Positions 56,998-64,000 of a stretch of 64,000 nucleotides of DNA are shown here, piece after piece. Both the position numbers and the translations under genes were made by a program. The notes below the pieces were generated by a model. The model searched no databases. It was not told the origin of the DNA and worked only from the letters and a program-made list of their open reading frames with translations. The stretch covers positions 120,267,509-120,331,508 of the forward strand of contig CP136068.1 in NCBI GenBank assembly GCA_032622095.1. The letters are read 5' to 3'. The stretch is from Siphonodentalium dalli (Eukaryota; Mollusca; Scaphopoda; Gadilida; Siphonodentaliidae). Numbering within the stretch: position 1 is the first letter of the stretch; each line of letters begins with the position of its first letter.

Positions 56998-57225
56998 CCT
57001 GTGCCAATGCATTCTCTTATATATGCGAGTCGACCATGGGTCGCCTCGCATATATAAGAGAATGCATTGGCTTAACACATATTAAAAATGATAAAATTGT
57101 CAAAGAATGTAGAAAAATATTATAAAAATTGTCAAAAAATGTAAGAAAAAATTATAAAATTGTTTTAAAATGTAAGAAAAAAGGGTAAAAAGTGTTAGAC
57201 CAATGCATTCTCTTATATGTATCAA
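56998..57225. mobile_element. TTAA-MITE core without terminal repeats
   Basis: A complete hairpin (about 57003-57071, apex CGACC-ATG-GGTCG), an AT-rich spacer and the start of a second hairpin arm (57203-57218). No CCCTT ends are visible, so the element is truncated on both sides. Confidence 0.7.
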
Positions 57226-57267
57226 AATTAGAGTGAATAAAGAATTTTGTAACATGTTATATTACAG

Positions 57268-57334
57268 GTTCACTTTGATGGCAAGAAGAAAATGGAGACA
57301 AGAGCAGAAAACCAACCCTCATGATAAAATCAAG
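57268..57334 (+). CDS. GTF3C4: GTF3C4 homologue, exon 14, 3' end shared with a minisatellite
   Basis: 67-nt exon after TATATTACAG, ending ATCAAG|GTATAA. It reads Phe-Thr-Leu-Met-Ala-Arg-Arg-Lys-Trp-Arg-Gln-Glu-Gln-Lys-Thr-Asn-Pro-His-Asp-Lys-Ile-Lys and closes on a codon boundary. Trp forms across the exon 13 junction. The basic Trp/Arg/Lys helix fits the end of the linker helices. The last ~24 exon nt and the first ~22 intron nt are the founder unit of the array that follows, so the authentic donor cannot be told from the decoys by sequence; the first one is assumed. Confidence 0.8.
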
Positions 57335-59341
57335 GTATAAAATAATCTGTTAATAAACCAGCCCTCATGATAAAATCAAGGTATAAAATAATCTGTTAAT
57401 AAACCAACCCTCATGATAAAATCAAGGTATAAACTAATCCGTTAATAAACCAACCCTCATGATAAAATCAAGGTATAAAATAATCCGTTAATAAACCAAC
57501 CCTCATGATAAAATCAAGGTATAAATAATCTGTTAATAAACCAACCCTCATGATAAAATCAAGGTATAAAATAATCTGTTAATAAACCAACCCTCATGAT
57601 AAAATAAAGGTATAAATTAATCTGTTAATAAACCAACCCTCATGATAAAATCAAGGTATAAAATAATCCGTTAATAATCCAACCCTCATGATAAAATCAA
57701 GTTATAGATTAATCCGTTAATAAACCAGCCCTCATGATAAAATCAAGGCATAGAATAATCTGTTACTAAACCAGCCCTCATGATAAAATCAAGGTATAAA
57801 CTAATCCGTTAATAAACCAGCCCTCATGATAAAATCAAGGCATAGATTAATCCGTTAATAAACCAGCCCTCATGATAAATTCAAGTTATAGATTAATCCG
57901 TTAATAAACCAGCCCTCATGATAAAATCAAGGCATAGAATAATCCGTTAATAAACCAGCCCTCATGATAAAATCAAGGCATAGAATAATCCATTACTAAA
58001 CCAGCCCTCATGATAAAATCAAGGTATAAACTAATCCGTTAATAAACCAGCCCTCATGATAAAATCAAGGTATAAACTAATCCGTTAATAAACCAGCCCT
58101 CATGATAAAATCAAGGTATAAACTAATCCGTTAATAAACCAGCCCTCATGATAAAATCAAGGTATAAACTAATCCGTTAATAAACTAACCCTCATGATAA
58201 AATCAAGGTATAAACTAATCCGTTAATAAACTAACCCTCATGATAAAATCAAGGTATAAACTAATCCGTTAATAAACCAGCCCTCATGATAAAATCAAGG
58301 TATAAAATAATCTGTTAATAAACCAGCCCTCATGATAAAATCAAGGTATAAACTAATCCGTTAATAAACTAACCCTCATGATAAAATCAAGGTATAAACT
58401 AATCCGTTAATAAACTAACCCTCATGATAAAATCAAGGCATAGAATAATCCGTTAATAAACCAGCCCTCATGATAAAATCAAGGCATAGAATAATCCGTT
58501 ACTAAACCAGCCCTCATGATAAAATCAAGGTATAAACTAATCTGTTAATAAACTAACCCTCATGATAAAATCAAGGCATAGAATAATCCGTTAATAAACC
58601 AGCCCTCATGATAAAATCAAGGCATAGAATAATCCGTTAATAAACCAGCCCTCATGATAAAATCAAGGCATAGAATAATCCGTTACTAAACCAGCCCTCA
58701 TGATAAAATCAAGGTATAAACTAATCCGTTAATAAACTAACCCTCATGATAAAATCAAGGTATAAACTAATCCGTTAATAAACTAACCCTCATGATAAAA
58801 TCAAGGTATAAATAATCTGTTAATAAACCAACCCTCATGATAAAATCAAGGTATAAACTAATCCGTTAATAAACTAACCCTCATGAAAAAATCAAGGCAT
58901 AGAATAATCCGTTAATAAACCAGCCCTCATGATAAAATCAAGGCATAGAATAATCCGTTACTAAACCAGCCCTCATGATAAAATCAAGGTATAAACTAAT
59001 CCGTTAATAAACTAACCCTCATGATAAAATCAAGGTATAAAATATTCCATTAAAAAACCAACCCTCATGATAAAATCAAGGTATAAAATAATCTGTTAAT
59101 AAACCAACCCTCATGATAAAATCAAGGTATAAACTAATCCGTTAATAAACTAACCCTCATGATAAAATCAAGGCATAGCATAATCCGTTAATAAACCAGC
59201 CCTCATGATAAAATCAAGGTATAAATTAATCTGTTAATAAACCAACCCTCATGATAAAATCAAGGTATAAACTAATCATTAAAAATAAACCAACCCTCAT
59301 GATAAAATCAAGGTATAAACTAATCCATTAAAAAACCAACA
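57311..59341 (+). repeat. Exon-derived minisatellite of 45/46-nt units, about 43-44 copies
   Basis: Each unit holds AACC(A/G)(A/G)CCCTCATGATAA then AATCAAG|GTATAA(A), the end of exon 14 fused to its splice donor and to about 22 intron nt (AATAATC(T/C)GTTAATA). Variants GTATAAACTAATCCG and GCATAGAATAATCCG form interspersed subfamilies; the GCATAG form loses the GT donor. Worn copies continue to about 59735 (CCCATGATACAATGAAGG). All forward frames stop within one unit. Confidence 0.95.
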
Positions 59342-60145
59342 TTCAATTCAGTAATGATTTATTTCTCTCGTTGTCGTTGTTGTTATTTTCTGACCCCCAC
59401 ACTTCATGGCAGTGTGACAAGGAATAACTATAGCATCAAATAAATCAAAGTGATTTTTAACTGAGAGTCTAAGAGTTTTTGCTTTTGATATTATACAATA
59501 CATTGCTCGTGTAACTTTATCTGCTAGGTTTTTTTAGCTAAAGACAATGGACCAGATTTAGTATGTTCAATTCCAAGATAATTAAAAATTTTCACAACTT
59601 CAATTTCAATCCCATCATAGAAGAATGTCCCACCCTTCAAGCTAACATTGATTATATATATATATAAATTTTTAACTGTAAAAAATCAGCCCCATGATAC
59701 AATGAAGGTGCACATGAAGGCAACTCTCATGATAAAATGAAGGCACATTTAATCACTATCTCTTATATTTTGCCCTGACATGGTAAACACAAAGATCATT
59801 CCTCACATATTTTCTGTGTGCACCATCACATTGGCCATCATGGATGAAATATATTTGAATGGAGCAATGTGTCATTGAAAAAACAAACATGTATGTCATT
59901 TGACAATCGACCGTCAACAATTGTTCTGCAGGTACGACATTTTAGAAGCCCACCAACGATATATAACTGGGTGAGAGAATCAATTTTGAAATTTCCCACC
60001 AATGAACATGAATCATTCTGCTGTGGTATTATCTTTTTGTATATATGTCGTCTGCTTTTATTATCTTAGCACCCCTCGGAATGAATAATAGACTCTATTC
60101 CAATATATATAACTGGGTGGGTGATTCGATTTAGTATAGAAAGGG
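59342..60145. other. Intron 14, 3' part
   Basis: No gene. 59682-59735 contains two decayed units of the exon-derived minisatellite. A short TA run lies at 59652-59666. Confidence 0.5.
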
Positions 60146-60402
60146 TTAACCATTTGAGTGCCAGGGGCCGATATTATCGGCCCTAAACCTACACAATAAG
60201 TCTGTTAAAGAATATAATAAAATATATTAAAATTGTAAAAAATTGTAAAAATTAAAAAAAATTAAAAAAAAAAAATTGTTAAGCCAATGCATTCTCTTAT
60301 ATATGCGAGGCGACCTATGGTCGACTCGCATATATAAGAGAATGCATTGGCACAGGGTATATGGGTTGATACAAAAATCGGACCTGGCAATCAAAGGGTT
60401 AA
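60146..60402. mobile_element. TTAA-type MITE 18
   Basis: TTAA at 60146-60149 and 60399-60402, left end CCATTTGAGTGCCAGG and right CCTGGCAATCAAAGGG. Hairpin at about 60283-60351 with apex CGACC/GGTCG. Internally deleted relative to MITE 1. Confidence 0.82.
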
Positions 60403-60506
60403 CAGGGTTTGTTTATCTGCTAAATCATACTTATATTGTAGCTTATTAGTGTTCTTCATGAGGAATCGGCCGATGTTGATTACCTAAAGATTCTAATTGT
60501 CTGCAG

Positions 60507-60559
60507 TTACCTGAAGAATTTGATTGGTTCCATGCTGAAGTCTACACTGAAGGTCGGAG
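60507..60559 (+). CDS. GTF3C4: GTF3C4 homologue, exon 15
   Basis: 53-nt exon after AATTGTCTGCAG, ending GTCGGAG|GTAAGG. It reads Leu-Pro-Glu-Glu-Phe-Asp-Trp-Phe-His-Ala-Glu-Val-Tyr-Thr-Glu-Gly-Arg with AG left over. The splice sites are strong and phase 0 joins exon 14. The acidic linker present here in vertebrates is absent or much shorter. Confidence 0.75.
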
Positions 60560-60625
60560 GTAAGGAGAATCTTCATAGATCAGAGGTCAAGCACAATTAG
60601 TAACTGGTGTGTGAAAACCACATGC

Positions 60626-61137
60626 TTAACCCTTTCATGATGGGAGCCGTGCTGGTGCAGCATTAACCCTTTACCCAACAAACCGGCCAAAACCGGCCAA
60701 ATAAAGCTTCAACAGCCTAAAATATCTTCGGTCTGTCTCAATAGAACCATACAAATATGGATATCATTGGAACCGGCTTCTTGACCACATTGTGATAGTT
60801 ACAGTTATGCCCTGTGCCAATGCATTCTCTTATATATGCGAGTCGACCATAGGTCGCCTCGCATATATAAGAGAATGCATTGGCCTAAAAAAAAATCTTT
60901 TTTCTTACATTCTTTAAAATTTTTATAATTTTTAATGTGTTAAGCCAATGCATTCTCTTATATATGCGAGGCGACCTATGGTCGACTCGCATATATAAGA
61001 GAATGCATTGGCACAGGGCCCTTCTGTTGGGTAAAGGGTTAAATATCCTTTGCCAGTGCATTCTCTTATATATGCAAGAATGCATTGGCCCATGGTTTGT
61101 GCAAAATTTCAAGAAGCTCCAGTCATGGAAGGGTTAA
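60626..61137. mobile_element. TTAA-type MITE (CCCTTTCATGATGGGAGC) hosting a second TTAA-type MITE
   Basis: Outer TTAA at 60626-60629 and 61134-61137, ends CCCTTTCATGATGGGAGC and CTCCAGTCATGGAAGGG. The outer body is cut at GGTGCAGCATTAA, a TTAA present in sibling elements, by the inner MITE 60663-61042. Confidence 0.85.
60663..61042. mobile_element. piggyBac-type MITE, second copy of MITE 3, nested
   Basis: TTAA at 60663-60666 and 61039-61042, ends CCCTTTACCCAACA and TGTTGGGTAAAGGG. Nearly identical to 8026-8426 including both hairpins (about 60814-60884 and 60945-61014); it differs mainly by a shorter A/T spacer. Confidence 0.9.
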
Positions 61138-61253
61138 ATTGTACATTAATCACCTGAAAATTATGTTCAACACAATCTAATCTTCTAACCTTCTAAGTCA
61201 GGGTCCCAACCAGACCTGAGATTTCACGTTTTGTATTTTGTGTATCTGCATAG

Positions 61254-61300
61254 GTCATTTCGGCTCTGCCGAAAATTTCAAACGAGTGTTTTGTCTCTAT
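61254..61300 (+). CDS. GTF3C4: GTF3C4 homologue, exon 16 (47-nt small exon, tentative)
   Basis: Needed because exon 15 leaves two bases while exon 17 also starts with two. A segment between TATCTGCATAG and TCTCTAT|GTATGG has exactly the phases required (one base in, one base out). It reads Ser-Phe-Arg-Leu-Cys-Arg-Lys-Phe-Gln-Thr-Ser-Val-Leu-Ser-Leu. Read on without splicing, the frame stops at TGA 61344-61346. The alternative is a shifted junction at exon 15 or 17. Confidence 0.55.
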
Positions 61301-61466
61301 GTATGGATCAAAATTTGCATTCGATTCTGGCAGAAATCTATTACTGACGAAGACTTTACATCCACATAGTATGATCCACAGATTTGACATTTCATGATAA
61401 TTAATGTGTCTTACTGTAAAACTAATCACATGTAGACATTTCTATAAGTTTTGTTTAATTTCACAG

Positions 61467-61717
61467 CCAATCAGTTGCAGAGTAAAGTCTTAGGCAATAT
61501 CTTCCAAGCATCAAGTAACCACAAAGTGCTAATGGCTGACAATAAACTACAGACGATGCTGGAATCTCTGAAGAAGAAAATCCCACCAATCAGGACGCAG
61601 ACAAACTGCACTATATGCAAAGATAATATCCTTTTCTATATCTCCAATGGCTTTGACTCTGATCCCTTATATTTTATTGCACAAAATTACTCTGGGATAT
61701 TCTCGTGGTTGTTCTGA
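61467..61717 (+). CDS. GTF3C4: GTF3C4 homologue, last exon, start of the C-terminal zinc finger
   Basis: The exon follows TTTAATTTCACAG. It reads Gln-Ser-Lys-Val-Leu-Gly-Asn-Ile-Phe, matching the '(K/R)-V-L-G-x-(I/V)-(Y/F)' helix, then Lys-Leu-Gln-Thr-Met-Leu-Glu-Ser-Leu-Lys-Lys-Lys, then Thr-Asn-Cys-Thr-Ile-Cys-Lys-Asp-Asn-Ile-Leu-Phe, the first Cys-x2-Cys and following strand of the TFIIIC90 zinc finger. The frame ends at TGA 61715-61717 only about 26 residues later. The second metal-binding part expected in the family ('N-G-H-x-W-x-R-C') is not found in this frame. Confidence 0.82.
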
Positions 61718-61771
61718 ATATTTGGATGGACTGAATTGTCTCCCTTACTTCCCAGAGGTATGGGATTAAAA

Positions 61772-61814
61772 AATAAACTCCAAGGTTCCAAATAAATGTA
61801 CATTCCAAAATAAA
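61772..61814 (+). promoter_or_regulatory. Candidate polyadenylation signals
   Basis: AATAAA occurs at 61772-61777, 61791-61796 and 61809-61814, within 100 nt of the predicted stop codon. This is consistent with a short 3' untranslated region; no experimental support. Confidence 0.5.
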
Positions 61815-61899
61815 TGTGCAGAGAAAGTAATTAAACCCGATTTACTCTAACCCAACTGGCAGAATTTAATTAAAGTTTTTGTGGTGAAATATTACACAA

Positions 61900-62770
61900 T
61901 GTCTTCTGATTCTAGCAATTACTAATACTATACATTTATTGCATTGTTCCGAGGTTGACATGAGGATTTATCAACCCGAGGAAGTTTATATTCATCGAGG
62001 CTGTAGTGAATATTATCTTCCGAGGGTCAACCTCAAAACAATGCAATAAGTGTTTTATTAAATGATCTACCAATGTTATCAAGCCCATTAGGCCTGATCG
62101 AATACCTTACTCTACATGGATCCATTGAATGGATAACAGTGTGATTCAACAAGACAAAATTTAACCCAGGGATTTATATCAACCTACAATTAAACCTATT
62201 AATAACTCATGACATCGTGTGAGCTTGTTATTTACTCATCATTCTTATTTATAGGAAAATCCAGTAGATATCGTGAATTATCAACTCCTTTTACCGTATG
62301 ATTTAGTATGGGACTTTCAGAAGAAAGTTTATGATCACATAATAATATACATTTGTTGCATGGTTTCGAGGTTGACATGAGGATTTATTAACCCGAGGCC
62401 GAGGTGAATATTAACTTCCAAGGGTTGGTAAATCCTCATGTCAACCTCGAAACCATGCAACAAGTGTTTTATTATATGAACTAGCGGCATTCTTTACCTG
62501 GTAGCCAATTGGAGTACTACTGTAGGAATTGAAGAGACAAATATGTTCAACAAACAACAGATTTACTTAAACTTTCTTCCGAAAATCAATGACAAATGAG
62601 TAATGTATAAGCAATTTTGATTTGCTGATTGCAAAGCTACGCGTAATGTGATTAGACAGCCACCTCTTACGCGTGATGTAACACATATTTTGTTATTAAC
62701 CCCGTGCCGGATTAATATCGTGATTTATCAACCCAGTCATGCCAATCAATTACTATAGGGTTTGCGGGAG
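61900..62770. repeat. Foldback repeats with CGAGGTTGACATGAGGATTT arms
   Basis: Two related units. 61930-62055 has ATTGCATTGTTCCGAGGTTG pairing loosely with CAACCTCAAAACAATGCAAT. 62350-62475 has TGCATGGTTTCGAGGTTGAC pairing almost perfectly with GTCAACCTCGAAACCATGCA, including GACATGAGGATTTA/TAAATCCTCATGTC. A decayed third arm is near 62690-62760. Each unit is followed by TTATTA(A/T)ATGA. Confidence 0.75.
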
Positions 62771-63300
62771 AAAATTAATGATCATATAATAATTACTATT
62801 GTGCACTTGTGAAGCAACAGTGCTTTTGCGTGTGGTACAATGGTGTACAAGCAAGTCATATGTTTAGTATCAATACTAGTCACACAAATGGTGCATGAGC
62901 ATGTGACTATGTAGATGTGGCGCTCAAAACATATACAGCTGGCATCAACAGAGAAATAAGAAACACCTGCATGCAATTTTTGTTAAAAAAACATACTAAA
63001 GTTTCCGTCGGAGGGAGCAATTAAAACAAATGTGCATAAACAAATAAGTGAAGTGCATGGTGGATATTTTCGATGGAATAAATAAGCATAATGCACATAT
63101 ATTTTTTAACAATAGAGTTTATTTGAGGGTTTATTGTTGTTTCAGCTGCTGGACCATGTCACGTCGTATTAAGTTTTAGGGGTGGAGGAAAGACCACCCT
63201 GAGGTTTAATTTCATCATGAAATCACTTCACTGCAGATAGAATCCAGCGTAACCCCAGAAAGCAACTGATAAACTTGTCCAGATACATGAATCCAGTTCC
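62771..63300. other. 3' flank, nothing recognised
   Basis: No gene or family member seen. Confidence 0.5.
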
Positions 63301-63314
63301 CTGTATGTAAGCCT

Positions 63315-63430
63315 GCAAACAGTGTGTCTGTCATTTGCAGAATGAGGTCCACAGAGGGTGAATTTAGTAATGCTATCCCGCACAGTAGGCTAGCATCACC
63401 TTCTGGGAACCTCATTCTGCTTAGGCCTCA
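63315..63430. mobile_element. MITE family B, left half
   Basis: AGCCTGCAAACAGTGTGTCT and CATTTGCAGAATGAGGTCC through the hairpin to CTCATTCTGCTTAGGCC; the right half is missing. Confidence 0.7.
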
Positions 63431-63459
63431 ACTTGTTTAAATGCTTTATTCCACACCCA

Positions 63460-63790
63460 TTGACGCGGGACTCATTTATTCAACAGAATCCCAGCCATTG
63501 AATACATATTATTGTATACCTCTAGCGGAATACAAGCCTGAACTATATTTTTGTTGATGTTGACAACGATCCGTTTTAGGTGATGCCCTGATCATTACTG
63601 GTTATTCATCAGACTTCAATCACATAAAGGTAGCTATAATGTCCATGATGGTGACATTAACTTATCTGTGACAGCGGTGTAGAATAAATACAGAACATAT
63701 CTCTCATCAAATCTCAACTCTTTTATTGAACCCGTTGGACGGTGCATAGTTATATTTTGCTTGAGATATGCTCTTGTAATGTAATGGGAT
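63460..63790 (-). repeat. Dispersed repeat H, copy 2, inverted
   Basis: Matches 18241-18480 and 17290-17493 in reverse order and orientation, without the repeat E insertion. Examples are CCATTGAATACATATTATTG, CCTGATCATTACTGGTTATT, GTAGAATAAATACAGAACAT and GGTGCATAGTTATA. Confidence 0.7.
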
Positions 63791-64000
63791 AGCACTGCAG
63801 TGAACTCTAAATACTCACTTTATAATTACCTGGTATCATTATTTATATAAAGATTTGGGTATATTGTCAGATATAAAGCTAGTTTTTTGTCAGAAACTTC
63901 AGCAAATGGATTCAAAGTTATTGATTAAATTTTATTTAGATGGATTTGAAAGAAAAACAAATTGGCAACAAACAAAATTTCCTACCTGGATGTTTTTGCT

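Noticed and set aside
57311-59341. CRISPR-like or coding tandem repeat
   Set aside because: No spacers, stops in every frame, and the unit is explained by duplication of the exon 14 end.
59929-59990. Possible acceptor TTGTTCTGCAG before exon 15
   Set aside because: No downstream donor in a compatible frame and no GTF3C4-like residues.
62250-62345. Possible exon after TTCTTATTTATAG reading Glu-Asn-Pro-Val-Asp-Ile
   Set aside because: It runs into the foldback repeat without a good donor and shows no family similarity.

Overview
This is eukaryotic, intron-dominated DNA, most likely from a mollusc and probably a bivalve. The evidence is a single gene cut into small exons with consensus GT-AG junctions, AT-rich introns packed with short inverted-repeat transposons, and several interspersed repeats (for example the block carrying 'GCCAGGGCCATAACTC' followed by CCGTC microsatellites) that are typical of bivalve introns. 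The organism call is inference from style, not from a database match.

One real gene can be supported: a plus-strand homologue of GTF3C4 (TFIIIC90, a subunit of RNA polymerase III initiation factor TFIIIC). Seventeen exons (6503-61717) join in frame with compatible phases and give 604 codons plus a stop. The protein matches the family in order: a beta-propeller region (exons 1-10), a helical linker (exons 11-14), and a C-terminal region ending in a Cys-x2-Cys zinc-finger start (exons 15-17). The N-terminal exon(s), roughly the first 130-160 residues by comparison with the vertebrate protein, were not found and probably lie upstream of the window. About 1.8 kb of coding sequence is spread over 55 kb.

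Layout: 1-6500 upstream or first-intron DNA made of repeats (nested hAT-type elements, a foldback element, a decayed transposase remnant, a 34/36-nt minisatellite). 6503-24361 exons 1-6, with introns full of TTAA-flanked hairpin MITEs, palindromic hAT-type MITEs and a gutted piggyBac element. 24362-36630 a 12.3-kb intron holding a 1.9-kb hAT-type element and two large TIR elements built from degenerate short words. 36631-42598 exons 7-9 with a 3.2-kb element of the same style. 42599-51247 an intron carrying a decayed 5.6-kb DIRS-like retrotransposon with its diagnostic internal complementary region. 51248-61717 exons 10-17, including a ~2-kb minisatellite grown out of the 3' end of exon 14 together with its 5' splice site. 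61718-64000 3' flank with polyadenylation signals and more repeats.

Strongest observations for follow-up: (i) the exon-derived array of about 43 copies of a splice donor; (ii) a roughly 30-bp-stem hairpin shared by MITEs with different terminal repeats and showing paired base changes; (iii) palindromic MITEs immediately upstream of the 3' splice sites of exons 4 and 9, in one case with a target duplication that contains a branch-point-like motif; (iv) a recurring architecture of TIR elements filled with element-specific short words; (v) the exact DIRS organisation with a paralogous empty site.
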